Assembly (NCBI RefSeq): GCF_018139685.1
Contig: NZ_JAGSPN010000005.1
Span: 124,001 to 188,000, forward strand
Length of the DNA stretch: 64,000 nt
Reading direction: 5' to 3'
Origin: Cognatundibacterium luofuense
GTDB taxonomy: Bacteria; Pseudomonadota; Gammaproteobacteria; Burkholderiales; Burkholderiaceae_D
Shown: positions 34,210-45,593 of the stretch, in pieces
How positions within the stretch are numbered: the stretch's first letter is position 1
Layout of the letters: each line of letters opens with the position of its first letter
The notes under the pieces: model-generated
The model's input: only the letters and a program-made list of their open reading frames with translations
The model's database searches: none
Told to the model about the DNA's origin: nothing
Position numbers and translations under genes: made by a program

Positions 34210-36198
34210 TCAATCCTTATTCCCCGTGGTCTCTTCGCCGGGCTTAGGCGAAGGTGGTGGCTCTGCCGGATTTTTCAGTTCCTGATCAGAACGGAACAAG
34301 GCAGGATCACTTTGTACTTTCGGCTGCGGTTCGCGGTTTTCTTTCACCGGACGTTTGCCAAGCAGGTAATAATCAAGTGCCTTACGCACAATCGGTGCAG
34401 CAGCTTCCGCACCGAAACCACCGTTTTCCACAATGATGGCAACTGCAATCTTTGGCTGATCAACCGGTGCAAATGCAATATACAGCGAGTGATCCAGATG
34501 ACGGGCTGCCATCCGTTTCGCGTCGTACTTTTCACCTTTTTTGATACTGATGACCTGCGCAGTACCGGTTTTACCGCCGGACACATATTCTGCACCGGCA
34601 AAGACGCGCGCCGATGTCCCTTCGCGTACAACTCCGACCATCGCATTCTTGATAATGTCGATATTTTCCTGCTTCAGCGGAATACGGTAACTTTCCTTCG
34701 GTACAGTCAGTTCACGCTGATGCGATACCGGATCTTCCGTCATTTTCACCAGATGCGGCTTCATCACAACGCCATTATTTGCCAGCGTTGCCATCGCATG
34801 TGCCATTTGCAATGGCGTGAACGTATTTTGCCCCTGACCAATTCCCAGTGAAATCGTGTCACCCGGAATCCAGCGTTGCTGCTGCGGTTTTTTGAAAGCG
34901 CGGCGCTTCCATTCGGTCGATGGCAGAATCCCGGTACGTTCATGCTCAAGATCAATACCGGTTTTCTGACCAAAACCGAAAGGCTTCATAAAGTCGTGGA
35001 TCATGTCCACGCCCATATCATTCGCCAGTGCGTAGTAATAGGTATCACAAGATTGCGCAATCGAACGGTATAAATCCACGCCGCCATGACCACCCGGTTT
35101 ATCGTCTTTAAACGTATGGTTACCGAACGTGAAGTAACCCGGATCTGCGTAAATCTGGTGCGGCGTACGTTTACCCAACTCCAGCGCTGCCAGCCCCATA
35201 AATGGTTTATAGGTCGATCCTGGCGGATAGGCACCAGTCAGCGGACGGTTCAGCAAAGGGCGGTCTTCTGAAGTGTTTAATTCATTCCAGCTCTGCTGAT
35301 CAATACCTTCGACAAACAGATTCGGATCGTAGGTTGGTTTGGAAACAAAGGCCAGCACATCACCTGTTTTTGGTTCAATCGCCACCAGCGCACCACGACG
35401 GTCACCAAACGCTTCTTCCACAATTTTCTGCAGTTCGATATCCACCGACAGAATCAGATTTTTTCCGGAAACCGGTGGCGTACGGGATAAAGTGCGCACA
35501 GCACGACCACCAGCGGATACCTCGACCTGCTCAAAGCCAGTTCGGCCATGCAGCATGGCTTCATAACTTTTTTCCAATCCCTCTTTACCGATGTAATCCG
35601 TACCGTTGTAATTAGCACCGTCTTCAGACTCTTCCAGAGCTTCCGCATCTTTCTGACTGATACGACCGATATAACCAATCACGTGCGATGCAGATTCGCC
35701 TTGCGGATAATGACGGAATAAACGCGCCTGAATATCAACACCGGGAAAACGGAAACGCTGTGCAATAAAGCGTGCTACTTCATCATCAGTTAAGCGGGTA
35801 CGGATAGGAATACTCTCAAAACTTTTGGATTCCTCCAGCAGCTTACGGAAACGCTTACGGTGCTTAGGCTGAATATCAACCAGATCAGCCAGATCATCAA
35901 TCAGCAAATCCATATCCTGCTTGATTTTAGACGGCGTGATTTCCAGCGTGTAGGCAGAATAATTCTGTGCCAGTACCACGCCATTGCGATCCATAATCAG
36001 GCCGCGGTTAGGCACAATCGGTACGATATCGATGCGGTTTTCATCCGCTGCCGCAACATATTCGTCATGACGAATCACCTGCAACCAGACAAAACGGGCT
36101 ACCAGCAGTGAAAAACATATCAGTACAAACAAAGCGATGACTACCAGCCGCACGCGGAACAGGTAAATTTCACGCTCAGTATTTTTAAACTCATTCAT
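34210..36198 (-). CDS. mrdA: Penicillin-binding protein 2 (MrdA)
   Basis: This 662-residue peptidoglycan transpeptidase of the elongasome has one TM helix (about 15-40), a periplasmic pedestal domain and a transpeptidase domain. The active-site motif STYK is at 328-331, SCD lies further on, and KTG occurs in GGKTGTAQ. Conserved GLIMDRNGVVLAQN and SHVIGYIGR lie in the pedestal. The Pro-rich C-terminal tail is variable. It follows mreD by 18 bp. Confidence 0.97.
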   Translation of the reverse strand: MNEFKNTEREIYLFRVRLVVIALFVLICFSLLVARFVWLQVIRHDEYVAAADENRIDIVPIVPNRGLIMDRNGVVLAQNYSAYTLEITPSKIKQDMDLLIDDLADLVDIQPKHRKRFRKLLEESKSFESIPIRTRLTDDEVARFIAQRFRFPGVDIQARLFRHYPQGESASHVIGYIGRISQKDAEALEESEDGANYNGTDYIGKEGLEKSYEAMLHGRTGFEQVEVSAGGRAVRTLSRTPPVSGKNLILSVDIELQKIVEEAFGDRRGALVAIEPKTGDVLAFVSKPTYDPNLFVEGIDQQSWNELNTSEDRPLLNRPLTGAYPPGSTYKPFMGLAALELGKRTPHQIYADPGYFTFGNHTFKDDKPGGHGGVDLYRSIAQSCDTYYYALANDMGVDMIHDFMKPFGFGQKTGIDLEHERTGILPSTEWKRRAFKKPQQQRWIPGDTISLGIGQGQNTFTPLQMAHAMATLANNGVVMKPHLVKMTEDPVSHQRELTVPKESYRIPLKQENIDIIKNAMVGVVREGTSARVFAGAEYVSGGKTGTAQVISIKKGEKYDAKRMAARHLDHSLYIAFAPVDQPKIAVAIIVENGGFGAEAAAPIVRKALDYYLLGKRPVKENREPQPKVQSDPALFRSDQELKNPAEPPPSPKPGEETTGNKD

Positions 36199-36216
36199 AA
36201 GACAGTGGCTGCAGGG

Positions 36217-36735
36217 TCAGATCGGGCGGGTGTGATCTTTGTCCACCGCCCGCTTTTGCGGAGCGAGCAAAATCAGCGTAGCCAGCGGCCACAGAATCGT
36301 TGTTACCAGACTCTGACTGAACACCAGCCAGCCGGGGAAATGCGCATCCGGCGCAACGATGAGCCTTACAATCACTTGCAGTGCCTGCGCCAGAATAAAC
36401 AGCGGTAATACGTGCAGTGACTGCGCAAAAGGCGTGAACCACAAAACGCGGCGGTGTATCGTAATCGCGAAATACGACAGTACGGTAAATGCCAGTGCGT
36501 TTTCACCCAGATACACCGAATCATGCACATCCATGATCAGCCCCATCGTGAATGCGAGTCCGATACCGACTTTACGCGGCTGGTGAATACTCCAGAACAC
36601 CAGCACCAGCGCCACAAAATCCGGCACACCGAGCAGACCGCCCCAGGGCAGAAAGTTCAGCAAAAACGCCACCACAAAACTGAAGGTGATAAATACCGGG
36701 TTTACCGGCAGCAGAATGTAGTTCGGCTGTGTCAT
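36217..36735 (-). CDS. mreD: Rod shape-determining protein MreD
   Basis: This 172-residue inner-membrane protein with about five TM helices belongs to the MreBCD elongasome scaffold. The pattern FLLNFLPWGGLLGVPDFVALVLVFWSIHQPRKVGIGLAFTMGLIMDVHDSVYLGENAL is typical; the Pro-Arg-Lys-Val and Gly-Leu-Ile-Met-Asp segments are the most conserved. It overlaps mreC by 4 bp and precedes mrdA. Confidence 0.94.
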   Translation of the reverse strand: MTQPNYILLPVNPVFITFSFVVAFLLNFLPWGGLLGVPDFVALVLVFWSIHQPRKVGIGLAFTMGLIMDVHDSVYLGENALAFTVLSYFAITIHRRVLWFTPFAQSLHVLPLFILAQALQVIVRLIVAPDAHFPGWLVFSQSLVTTILWPLATLILLAPQKRAVDKDHTRPI

Positions 36736-37847
36736 TGCGCCTCCTGAGGCTGGGACGCCGGTTTGATGACTGGCTGCGCGGCAGGCCGCACAGCGGGTGC
36801 CGGGGCGGGTACGGGTTTCGCTGCCTGATCACGGGATGCAGGCACTGCTGCATGTAATGCTGACGGTGCTGTTACCTGTGTCGCTGATCCGGGCGCAGCA
36901 TTGCTTTGCTCGGATGGCAAACGCAGATCACTGACCGGTCCGTTGTCACGTGTTACGCGGCGGTTAATTTTTTCTTTTTTGGCGCGGACTTCTTCACTGT
37001 CCGGTTTCGGCAAATCGCGGGTGGATACCTGCAGTATCAGTAACTGACGGTTTTTTTCGACACCGGCAACCGGCATACAGACGATGTTTTCAAACGTGCT
37101 GGTGCCTTTATTTTCGACGACTTCCACTTTGGCTACTGCCAGACCCGGCGGATAGATACCATCCAGACCCGAAGTCACCAGCACATCGCCTTTTTGCACA
37201 TCGGCATTGGAAGTGACTTTCATATCCAGATAAGGCGATTGTCCGCGACCGTAAGCAACGCTGCGCAAACCGTTACGCAGTATCTGTACCGGAATTGCCT
37301 GCGTTTTGTCGGTCAGCAAGGTGACTTCCGATGTCATCGGGAAAACCCGCGTGACTTGTCCCACCACACCGAGGTCATCAATCACCGGCTGACCCTGCTC
37401 TACGCCATCTTTCAACCCACGGTCCACCACCAGCTTACGCGTGGAAGGATCACGGGCATCGTAAATAATTTCAGCCATAACGGATTTGGCAGGCATACGC
37501 TCGCGCGCATCCAGCAGTTTCCGTAAATGCGCATTTTCAGACTGCAACTGCCCACCTTGCTGCAGCAAATCGGCATGGCGTGTACGTTGCTGTTTCAGCC
37601 GGGTGTTTTCTGTCTGCAATTCGCTGATCCCATTGAAATACACCGAGATATCGCGCGCAGCCTGGGACGGAACACTGGCGACCATTTGCACCGGATACAG
37701 TACCGTACCGATAATCTGGCGTAACAGCGACAGCGATTGCAAACGGGAATCCACTACCAGCAAACAGATGGCAAAGATTGTAAAAAAGAGTGCTTTCGCC
37801 CGCGCGGAAGCACCCTGTTTAAATAGTGGCGGCGGACTGTAATTCAT
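36732..37847 (-). CDS. mreC: Rod shape-determining protein MreC
   Basis: The 371-residue protein has one TM helix (about 19-38), a coiled coil (about 70-110) and two beta-barrel subdomains (about 115-280), and links MreB to periplasmic PBP2. VIDDLGVVGQVTRVFPMTSEVTLLTDKTQAIPVQ is the standard barrel segment. The last 90 residues are a Pro/Ala-rich tail (AKPVPAPAPAVRPAAQPV), long for the family and probably disordered. A terminator upstream at 37908 separates it from mreB. Confidence 0.94.
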   Translation of the reverse strand: MNYSPPPLFKQGASARAKALFFTIFAICLLVVDSRLQSLSLLRQIIGTVLYPVQMVASVPSQAARDISVYFNGISELQTENTRLKQQRTRHADLLQQGGQLQSENAHLRKLLDARERMPAKSVMAEIIYDARDPSTRKLVVDRGLKDGVEQGQPVIDDLGVVGQVTRVFPMTSEVTLLTDKTQAIPVQILRNGLRSVAYGRGQSPYLDMKVTSNADVQKGDVLVTSGLDGIYPPGLAVAKVEVVENKGTSTFENIVCMPVAGVEKNRQLLILQVSTRDLPKPDSEEVRAKKEKINRRVTRDNGPVSDLRLPSEQSNAAPGSATQVTAPSALHAAVPASRDQAAKPVPAPAPAVRPAAQPVIKPASQPQEAQ

Positions 37848-37907
37848 ACGAAATCCATCAACAATGCCAGTTCAGCTGAAACTGTCCGGTAAAGACAGTG
37901 AGCGGTT

Positions 37908-37942
37908 AAAAAAACAAAAAGCCGACGCAATACTGCCGGCTT
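37908..37942 (-). terminator. Intrinsic terminator after mreB
   Basis: On the minus strand AAGCCG and CGGCTT enclose a 12-base loop and are followed by TTTGTTTTTTT. It lies about 80 bp after the mreB stop and before mreC, so mreB can be expressed in excess of mreCD. Read-through may still feed mreC. Confidence 0.75.
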
Positions 37943-38021
37943 CGCCCGCCGCCGGACATACCGGCTACAGGACACGGGAGGCTGACTGCCGCAGATGCAG
38001 CATCAGCCCGGTCACCCGCTG

Positions 38022-39218
<1,197 letters not shown>

Positions 39219-39278
39219 TTATGCTTGAACTGACAGGAATTAGCGCGCTATTTAGGGCATTAACCTGTCATTCTACCT

Positions 39279-39284
39279 TATAAT
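39279..39284 (+). promoter_or_regulatory. Possible -10 box in the mreB-gatC gap
   Basis: TATAAT is a perfect -10 hexamer on the plus strand, 185 bp upstream of gatC. No good -35 was found at 16-18 bp, so use as the gatCAB promoter is only a suggestion. Confidence 0.35.
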
Positions 39285-39468
39285 CCTGTTGATTTTACCG
39301 GACACCTGTACCGAAAAATGCTGTCTGTGCCGTTCTTTTTTACGGTACTGCCCGGGCTTGCAGCGCGAGCCCCCGACAGACGGTCATCGGGTCTGTCAGA
39401 CTGACCTGATTCTGCGGTGTCCTCTTCCTTTTTCTTGATAAACCTGAACGTGTTTACACGCTACTGAT

Positions 39469-39771
39469 ATGTCTCTGACACTGAATGATGTGAACCGCAT
39501 TGCCAAGCTGGCAAAGCTGAAAGTTTCCGACAGCGAGGCGGCCTCCACCCTCGACAAACTGAATGGTATTTTTGCGCTGGCAGAACAACTGAATGCGATT
39601 GATACCACCGGCGTTGCACCGCTAAGCCACCCGATTGCCGCCCTGCTGCCGGAACTGGCGCTGCGTCTGCGTGAAGATGAAGTCACTGAAACCAATCGCC
39701 GTGATGATTACCAGCAATGCGCGCCTGCCACGCAGGATGGCCTGTATCTGGTCCCGAAAGTCATCGAATAA
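39469..39771 (+). CDS. gatC: Asp-tRNA(Asn)/Glu-tRNA(Gln) amidotransferase subunit C
   Basis: This 100-residue subunit wraps around GatA and GatB and stabilises the complex that converts Glu-tRNA(Gln) and Asp-tRNA(Asn) into the amidated forms. Family features are [20 protein letters not shown] at the start and [31 protein letters not shown] at the end. It is the first gene of gatCAB; gatA starts 17 bp after the stop. Confidence 0.95.
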   Translation: MSLTLNDVNRIAKLAKLKVSDSEAASTLDKLNGIFALAEQLNAIDTTGVAPLSHPIAALLPELALRLREDEVTETNRRDDYQQCAPATQDGLYLVPKVIE

Positions 39772-39788
39772 GCCGGATGGAGAACCGT

Positions 39789-41243
39789 ATGCATCAAAAA
39801 ACCTTAGCGCAGTTATCTGCCTTACTGCAGAGCAAACAAGTTTCCGCCACTGAACTGGCGCGCCTGTACTTAGACCGCATCAGCGCCAGCAATCTGAATG
39901 CGTTTCTGCATGTTGATCCTGAACTGACACTGGCACAGGCTGCTGCTGCCGATGCGCGTCTGGCTGCCGGTAATGCCGGTGTGCTGACCGGTGTGCCTAT
40001 CGCTCACAAAGACATTTTCGTGACCCGTGGCCTGCGTTCCACAGCCGGTTCGCGCATGCTCGGCAATTACACCAGCCCGTTTGACGCAACTGTTGTGGAA
40101 AAACTGGCCGCTGCCGGTATGGTGACGCTGGGCAAGCTGAACTGCGACGAATTCGCAATGGGTTCTGCCAATGAAAACTCTTACTTCGGTGCGGTCAAAA
40201 ACCCGTGGGATCTGAGCGCAGTACCGGGTGGTTCTTCCGGTGGTTCTGCGGCCGCTGTGGCTGCGCGCCTGACACCGGCTGCTACCGGCACTGATACCGG
40301 CGGTTCTATTCGCCAGCCAGCTGCATTCTGCGGTATTACCGGTATTAAACCGACTTACGGCAGCGTGTCCCGTTACGGCATGATCGCGTTTGCATCGTCG
40401 CTGGATCAGGGCGGCCCGATGGCACAGACTGCGGAAGACTGCGGCCTGTTGCTGAATGCAATGGTTGGCTTCGACGAAAAAGATTCCACGTCGCTGGAAC
40501 GCAAACCGGAAGATTTCAACCGTCTGCTGAACCAGTCGCTGCAAGGCTTGCGTATCGGTGTACCGAAAGAGTTCTTCGGCGAAGGTCTGGCGGATGATGT
40601 GAAACAGGCTATTCACGCCGCGCTGGAAGAATACAAAAAACTCGGCGCCAGCATCGTGGAAATTTCCCTGCCGAAAACCGAATTGTCCATCCCTGTGTAT
40701 TACGTGATTGCACCGGCCGAAGCATCGTCCAACTTAAGCCGTTTTGACGGCGTGCGTTATGGTCACCGTGCAGCGGAATACACCGATCTGAACGATATGT
40801 ACACCGCGAGCCGCACCGAAGGTTTCGGCGATGAAGTGAAGCGCCGCATCATGACCGGCGCGTATGTACTGTCGCACGGTTATTACGATGCTTACTACCT
40901 GCAGGCTCAGAAAATCCGCCGTCTGATTGCACAGGATTTCGCTGCTGCATTCACGCAGTGCGATGTGATCATGGGCCCGGTAGCACCAAGCGTGGCATGG
41001 GATCTGGGTGCGAAATCGGATGATCCGGTCGCTAACTATCTGGCCGATATCTTCACGCTGTCCACCAGTCTGGCCGGTTTGCCGGGCATGTCGGTACCGT
41101 GCGGCTTTGGTCAGGGTGAGAAAAACAGTCGCCGCCCTGTGGGTCTGCAACTGATCGGCAATTACTTTGAAGAAGCCCGTCTGCTGAATATTGCGCATCA
41201 GTACCAGCAGGTCACTGACTGGCATCTGCGCAGCCCGGAATAA
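39789..41243 (+). CDS. gatA: Asp-tRNA(Asn)/Glu-tRNA(Gln) amidotransferase subunit A
   Basis: The 484-residue amidase releases ammonia from glutamine for the GatCAB complex. The Ser-cisSer-Lys triad is K74 ([10 protein letters not shown]), S149 ([14 protein letters not shown]) and S173 ([16 protein letters not shown]), with spacing equal to characterised GatA. The ATG at 39789 has GGAG 7 bp upstream; an in-frame ATG at 39777 is less likely. gatB follows after 67 bp. Confidence 0.97.
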   Translation: MHQKTLAQLSALLQSKQVSATELARLYLDRISASNLNAFLHVDPELTLAQAAAADARLAAGNAGVLTGVPIAHKDIFVTRGLRSTAGSRMLGNYTSPFDATVVEKLAAAGMVTLGKLNCDEFAMGSANENSYFGAVKNPWDLSAVPGGSSGGSAAAVAARLTPAATGTDTGGSIRQPAAFCGITGIKPTYGSVSRYGMIAFASSLDQGGPMAQTAEDCGLLLNAMVGFDEKDSTSLERKPEDFNRLLNQSLQGLRIGVPKEFFGEGLADDVKQAIHAALEEYKKLGASIVEISLPKTELSIPVYYVIAPAEASSNLSRFDGVRYGHRAAEYTDLNDMYTASRTEGFGDEVKRRIMTGAYVLSHGYYDAYYLQAQKIRRLIAQDFAAAFTQCDVIMGPVAPSVAWDLGAKSDDPVANYLADIFTLSTSLAGLPGMSVPCGFGQGEKNSRRPVGLQLIGNYFEEARLLNIAHQYQQVTDWHLRSPE

Positions 41244-41310
41244 TCTGTGTCCCGCTGCGGCGGGCCCGGCGGGTGAATCTGCCCCGCCCTCACTGAAACA
41301 AGGATAGCTT

Positions 41311-42771
41311 ATGCAATGGGAAGTCGTTATCGGTTTTGAGACCCACGTACAGCTCAAAACCCGTTCTAAAATTTTCAGTGGTTCTTCCACTGCTTTCGGT
41401 GCAGAACCGAATACACAAGCCAGCCCAGTGGATCTGGCATTGCCGGGCGTATTGCCGGTGATGAATAAAGGCGCAGTCGAAAAAGCGATTCAGTTCGGTC
41501 TGGCCGTTGGCGCGCATATCGCACCGGAATCGGTGTTTGCGCGTAAAAACTATTTTTATCCGGATCTGCCGAAAGGCTATCAGATCAGCCAGTTTGAAAT
41601 TCCTGTAGTACAGGGCGGTTATGTGTCCTGTATCGTGGAAAAAGACGGCAAACCGGAAGTCCGTCAGATTCAGCTGACCCGCGCACATCTGGAAGAAGAT
41701 GCCGGTAAATCGCTGCATGAAGATTATCAGGGCATGTCCGGTATCGATCTGAATCGCGCCGGTACGCCGCTGCTGGAAATCGTGACCGAACCGGTGATGC
41801 GCAGCGCGGCTGAAGCGGTTTCCTACGCCAAAGCGCTGCATGCGCTGGTGGTCTGGCTGGATATCTGCGATGGCAATATGCAGGAAGGCTCCTTCCGCTG
41901 CGACGCCAACGTGTCCGTGCGTCCGGTTGGTCAGAAAGAATTCGGCACCCGTGCCGAAATCAAAAACCTGAACTCCTTCCGTTTCCTTGAAGAAGCGATC
42001 AACTACGAAGTGCGTCGTCAGATTGAACTGATCGAAGACGGCGGCACTGTGGTACAGGAAACCCGTCTGTACGATCCAGACAAAAAAGTCACGCGCTCGA
42101 TGCGCAGCAAAGAAGATTCGCAGGATTACCGCTACTTCCCTGACCCGGATCTGCCGCCGCTGCGCATCGGTAGCGACTGGATTGAAAAAGTCCGTCAGAC
42201 CATGCCGGAACTGCCAGCTGCAATGCGTGCGCGTTTTGTCGAACAACTCGGCTTGCCGGAATACGATGCAACCGTGCTGACGCAATCCAAAGGTATGGCG
42301 ACTTACTTTGAAGCCGTGGTACAGGCTGCAGGTGCTGCGCAAGCTAAACCGGCTGCGAACTTCATGATGGGCGACGTGGCATCGACACTGAACCGCGAAG
42401 GTACCGATATCAGCGCGATTCCGGTCTCTGCCGCACAGCTGGCATTGCTGCTGCAACGTATCACCGATGGCACGATTTCCAACAAGATCGCGAAAGAAGT
42501 ATTTGCGGCGATGTGGGAAGCACCGTCTGATGACGTAACGCTGGCTGACAAAGTGATTGAATCCAAAGGCCTGAAGCAAATTACCGATACCGGCGCGCTG
42601 GAAGCGATCATTGATGAAGTGATGGCAGCGAACCAGCAATCCGTGGATGAATTCCGTTCCGGTAAAGAAAAAGCCTTCAACTCGCTGGTCGGTCAGGCAA
42701 TGAAAGCCACCAAAGGTAAAGCGGCACCGGCACTGGTGAATGAATTACTGCGCAAAAAACTCGCAGGTTAA
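41311..42771 (+). CDS. gatB: Asp-tRNA(Asn)/Glu-tRNA(Gln) amidotransferase subunit B
   Basis: This 486-residue subunit binds the misacylated tRNA and performs the ATP-dependent activation. The start [22 protein letters not shown], the [18 protein letters not shown] segment and [18 protein letters not shown] are diagnostic. The C-terminal YqeY-like helical domain (about 390-486) binds the tRNA. AAGG lies upstream of the ATG. pyrE starts 12 bp after the stop, so it may share the transcript. Confidence 0.97.
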   Translation: MQWEVVIGFETHVQLKTRSKIFSGSSTAFGAEPNTQASPVDLALPGVLPVMNKGAVEKAIQFGLAVGAHIAPESVFARKNYFYPDLPKGYQISQFEIPVVQGGYVSCIVEKDGKPEVRQIQLTRAHLEEDAGKSLHEDYQGMSGIDLNRAGTPLLEIVTEPVMRSAAEAVSYAKALHALVVWLDICDGNMQEGSFRCDANVSVRPVGQKEFGTRAEIKNLNSFRFLEEAINYEVRRQIELIEDGGTVVQETRLYDPDKKVTRSMRSKEDSQDYRYFPDPDLPPLRIGSDWIEKVRQTMPELPAAMRARFVEQLGLPEYDATVLTQSKGMATYFEAVVQAAGAAQAKPAANFMMGDVASTLNREGTDISAIPVSAAQLALLLQRITDGTISNKIAKEVFAAMWEAPSDDVTLADKVIESKGLKQITDTGALEAIIDEVMAANQQSVDEFRSGKEKAFNSLVGQAMKATKGKAAPALVNELLRKKLAG

Positions 42772-42783
42772 TCAGGAGTCTCT

Positions 42784-43449
42784 ATGAGCAATTTACGTCA
42801 GGAATTTATTCAGTTTTCGGTGGAAGCCGGTGTTCTGCGCTTTGGTGAATTTGTGACCAAAGCCGGCCGTCTGTCGCCGTATTTCTTTAACGCCGGTCTG
42901 TTCAACGATGGCGCGAATCTGGGCCGTCTGGCAGCGTTTTACGCTGACACCCTGATCGCTTCCGGCGTGGAATTCGATATGCTGTTCGGCCCGGCCTACA
43001 AAGGCATCACGCTGGCAAGCGCAACCGCAGTGGCACTGGCGGCACGCGGCCGTAACGTACCGTTTGCATACAACCGCAAAGAAGCCAAAGACCACGGCGA
43101 AGGCGGCACCATCGTCGGCGCGAAGCTGGAAGGCCGCGTTGTGATTATTGATGACGTGATTTCTGCCGGTACTTCGGTACGTGAATCGGTCGATATGATC
43201 CGCGCTGCAGGTGCCACACCGGCAGCCGTGCTGATCGCACTCGACCGCATGGAACGCTCAGGCAAAGATGATGCGCTGTCCGCACATTCTGCCGTGCAGG
43301 AAGTCAGCAATACCTATCAGATGCCGGTGGTGTCTATCGCCAATCTGAATGACTTGTTCGAGTACCTGAACGCCGGTAACGGTGGCGCAGAACTGGCACA
43401 ACATAAAGATGCGGTGGCAGCTTACCGCCAGAAATACGGCGCAGTCTGA
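42784..43449 (+). CDS. pyrE: Orotate phosphoribosyltransferase
   Basis: The 221-residue enzyme joins orotate to PRPP to give OMP in pyrimidine synthesis. The PRPP-binding loop is [21 protein letters not shown], and the flexible catalytic loop is [18 protein letters not shown]-terminal [13 protein letters not shown] binds orotate. It is linked to gatB by a 12-bp gap and is followed by two hairpins before xthA. Confidence 0.97.
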   Translation: MSNLRQEFIQFSVEAGVLRFGEFVTKAGRLSPYFFNAGLFNDGANLGRLAAFYADTLIASGVEFDMLFGPAYKGITLASATAVALAARGRNVPFAYNRKEAKDHGEGGTIVGAKLEGRVVIIDDVISAGTSVRESVDMIRAAGATPAAVLIALDRMERSGKDDALSAHSAVQEVSNTYQMPVVSIANLNDLFEYLNAGNGGAELAQHKDAVAAYRQKYGAV

Positions 43450-43466
43450 ACCTTGCCTCATGCACT

Positions 43467-43528
43467 CAGCCGCCGCAGGGCGGCTGATTTGTCTGCGGAA
43501 CCGGAAACACGGTTCCGCTGTTTTCTTC
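43467..43528 (+). terminator. Tandem hairpins after pyrE
   Basis: The first stem is CAGCCGCC-GCAG-GGCGGCTG (43467-43486). The second is GCGGAACCG-GAAACA-CGGTTCCGC (43495-43518), followed by TGTTTTCTT. The second has the shape of an intrinsic terminator and ends close to the xthA start, so xthA may need its own promoter or read-through. Confidence 0.75.
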
Positions 43529-43538
43529 CCGGATTCCC

Positions 43539-44315
43539 ATGACCATCATCATTTCCGCTAATCTGAACGGTATCCGTTCTGCCGCTAAAAAAGGTTTTTT
43601 TCCGTGGATGCAATCCACCGGTGCTGACTTCATCTGCGTACAGGAACTGAAAGCGCAGGAAGCCGATATGAGTCCGGAATTTCTGCAGCCCGAGGGTTAC
43701 CACGGTGCGTTTCACTATGCGGAGAAAAAAGGCTATTCCGGCACCGGCGTCTACAGCAAACAAAAACCGGATGCGGTGCAGATCGGTTTCGGCAGCCCCG
43801 AGTTTGATGCCGAAGGCCGTTATGTGCGCTGCGACTTTGGCAATCTGACCGTGATTTCGGTGTACTGCCCGTCCGGCTCTTCATCGCCGGAACGTCAGGA
43901 AGCCAAATTCCGTTTCATGGATGTGTTTTTGCCGCATCTGGCCGCACTGAAAGCGGAAGGCCGCGAAGTGGTGATTTGCGGTGACTGGAATATCGCGCAC
44001 AAAGAAGCCGATCTGAAAAACTGGAAAAGTAATCAGAAAAATTCCGGTTTCCTGCCGGAAGAACGCGCATGGATGACACGCGTATTTGACGAACTGGGCT
44101 GGGTCGATGCCTACCGCCGCCTGTATCCGGACACCACCTCCGAATGCTATACCTGGTGGAGCAACCGTGGTCAGGCCTGGGCCAACAATGTCGGGTGGCG
44201 TATCGATTATCAGGTCGCTACACCGGGCATCGGCGCCACGGTGCAAGCGGCCAGCATCTACAAAGAAGAACGCTTCTCTGACCACTCGCCACTGATTATT
44301 CAGTACCAGCCGTAA
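43539..44315 (+). CDS. xthA: Exodeoxyribonuclease III (AP endonuclease)
   Basis: This 258-residue DNA-repair nuclease cuts at abasic sites and trims 3' ends. Family motifs are ISANLNGIRSAAKKG, CVQELKAQ with the metal-binding E36, VICGDWNIAHKEADLKN, and the C-terminal ERFSDHSPLIIQY with the catalytic histidine. WWSNRGQAWANNVGWRIDYQVAT is also typical. A strong terminator follows at 44374. Confidence 0.95.
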   Translation: MTIIISANLNGIRSAAKKGFFPWMQSTGADFICVQELKAQEADMSPEFLQPEGYHGAFHYAEKKGYSGTGVYSKQKPDAVQIGFGSPEFDAEGRYVRCDFGNLTVISVYCPSGSSSPERQEAKFRFMDVFLPHLAALKAEGREVVICGDWNIAHKEADLKNWKSNQKNSGFLPEERAWMTRVFDELGWVDAYRRLYPDTTSECYTWWSNRGQAWANNVGWRIDYQVATPGIGATVQAASIYKEERFSDHSPLIIQYQP

Positions 44316-44373
44316 TCCGGCCCAGCCACCAGAATCGCCGCGTTTGCGGTGCTTCCAGCGGCGTAAAAGCCAT

Positions 44374-44410
44374 CAAAAGGCAGCAGGCATCCCCTGCTGC
44401 CTTTTGCTTT
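44374..44410 (+). terminator. Intrinsic terminator after xthA
   Basis: CAAAAGGCAGCAGG (44374-44387) and CCTGCTGCCTTTTG (44393-44406) form a perfect 14-bp stem with a 5-base loop, followed by CTTTT. Confidence 0.92.
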
Positions 44411-44476
44411 TCAGCCAGCCCTTGCATGCTCAGGCTCAGACTTGCCCTGCGAAGGCCGGAAAACACCCGAAACCAC

Positions 44477-44564
44477 CCATTTTGCGGACTTCAGCACAGC
44501 GATCCGGCGGTCGTCGGCAGAAAGTCTGGCTGTCCGTAAATCGCGGATGCGGATAGCTGCACAA
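44477..44564 (+). repeat. 90-bp dispersed repeat, copy 4 (left flank of lipoprotein gene)
   Basis: This 88-bp copy differs from copy 5 (45594-45681) at only two positions, but it is clearly more distant from copies 1, 2 and 6. The pair share GCGGACTTCAG and AGTCTGGCTGTCCGTAAATC, which the other copies lack. Both are in the same orientation. Confidence 0.9.
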
Positions 44565-44617
44565 GCGAAGAGTAAACCGAAGCGAACTTCGATAAATATT
44601 CGCCAGACCGCCCCCAT

Positions 44618-44660
44618 CATTGATCAATGGCTACATTGCTTTTTTATTTCGTAAAAAAGC
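44618..44660. other. Palindrome and AT-rich hairpin upstream of the lipoprotein gene
   Basis: CATTGATCAATG (44618-44629) is a perfect 12-bp palindrome. Nine bases later GCTTTTTTA-TTTCG-TAAAAAAGC (44638-44660) forms a 9-bp hairpin. Both lie just upstream of the putative promoter and could be an operator and a terminator-like structure. Confidence 0.5.
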
Positions 44661-44676
44661 GACATTTTGTACTTTA

Positions 44677-44705
44677 TTGCTATCCGTTTTTCACATTTGC
44701 ATACT
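44677..44705 (+). promoter_or_regulatory. Putative sigma-70 promoter of the lipoprotein gene
   Basis: TTGCTA (44677-44682), a 17-bp spacer and CATACT (44700-44705) lie 54 bp before the start codon in AT-rich DNA. The spacing is ideal and each box matches its consensus at four of six positions. Confidence 0.5.
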
Positions 44706-44758
44706 TTGCATCTATGCTGAAAAAACTTCTGTTTGTCATTCTTGCGGGGGAGCCTACG

Positions 44759-45583
44759 ATGAAGTGTTCTTTAGCCAGCTATATTAGTTTAATAGCCGCA
44801 CTGCTCATGAGCGGCTGTGCCTCGGTCAGAAAAGTAACTATGCCCGATGACGACAACTTACTCAGTGGTGCCGGTTCAATCATGCAAGCCAGAACTACAA
44901 CGGGCAATGCTGTCTCCGTTGAGGGGTTTGAAGAAATTCAGCTGGATAGTCTGCTGACAGAGTACAACCTCCAGCAAGCGCAAATAAAAGATCTGACTGC
45001 TGAGACACTCAAAAATGATTTATATCGTTACCGTCGTAACGAACTACAGGAAAGACTCATCAACGCTTCGAACCAACGATGCGGTGCATATCTCAGGATG
45101 TTAGTCTCCTCCAAATCACAAACTCAGATGGGATGGACAGGATTGGCAACCCTGTTTTCCGGCGCTGCAGCCGTCGTTCCTCATGCACTCACTGCAAAAA
45201 CTCTGGCTGCCGGCAGCACCATTTCTACGGGAATACTGAATTCATACAATGAAGCCTATTTCAATAATCTGACTATCACCGTTATTTCCAGTGGCATCTC
45301 CAAACAGCGCGAAGGTATCCTGTCGCAAATATCTGGCTATCAAAGCAGGTCATTGCTGGACTATACCGTCAACGCGGCTATCGCAGATGCATTGAACTAC
45401 CATGCAGCGTGTAACATTATTTCCGGCCTGGAAGCCGCCGCCAAAGCGACGAGTCAGGCTGATGCGACAGGAATTTCCACCCTTATACGAAAACAGATAA
45501 CGGATCAAAAAAACCCTTTGCCGTCGAGTGAATTGAATTCCAGGCCGACGAATAACGACTCAAAACTGGAAAAAGCAAAGTAA
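44759..45583 (+). CDS. Lipoprotein of unknown function between direct repeats
   Basis: The 274-residue protein has a lipoprotein signal with lipobox LMSGC (C20). The mature part is mainly helical with a small hydrophobic stretch (about 130-165, GLATLFSGAAAVVPHALTAKTL) and no domain I recognise. GGGGGAG lies 7 bp before the ATG at 44759. Base composition is more AT-rich than the neighbours, and codon use looks less biased. Near-identical 88-bp direct repeats lie 195 bp before and 11 bp after the gene. This suggests a gene gained, or moved, as a cassette. Confidence 0.75.
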   Translation: MKCSLASYISLIAALLMSGCASVRKVTMPDDDNLLSGAGSIMQARTTTGNAVSVEGFEEIQLDSLLTEYNLQQAQIKDLTAETLKNDLYRYRRNELQERLINASNQRCGAYLRMLVSSKSQTQMGWTGLATLFSGAAAVVPHALTAKTLAAGSTISTGILNSYNEAYFNNLTITVISSGISKQREGILSQISGYQSRSLLDYTVNAAIADALNYHAACNIISGLEAAAKATSQADATGISTLIRKQITDQKNPLPSSELNSRPTNNDSKLEKAK

Positions 45584-45593
45584 CTGAAATTCG

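Noticed and set aside
36217-36735. Alternative open frames on both strands through mreD
   Set aside because: The mreD frame has the family signatures and overlaps mreC by 4 bp; the others are shadows.
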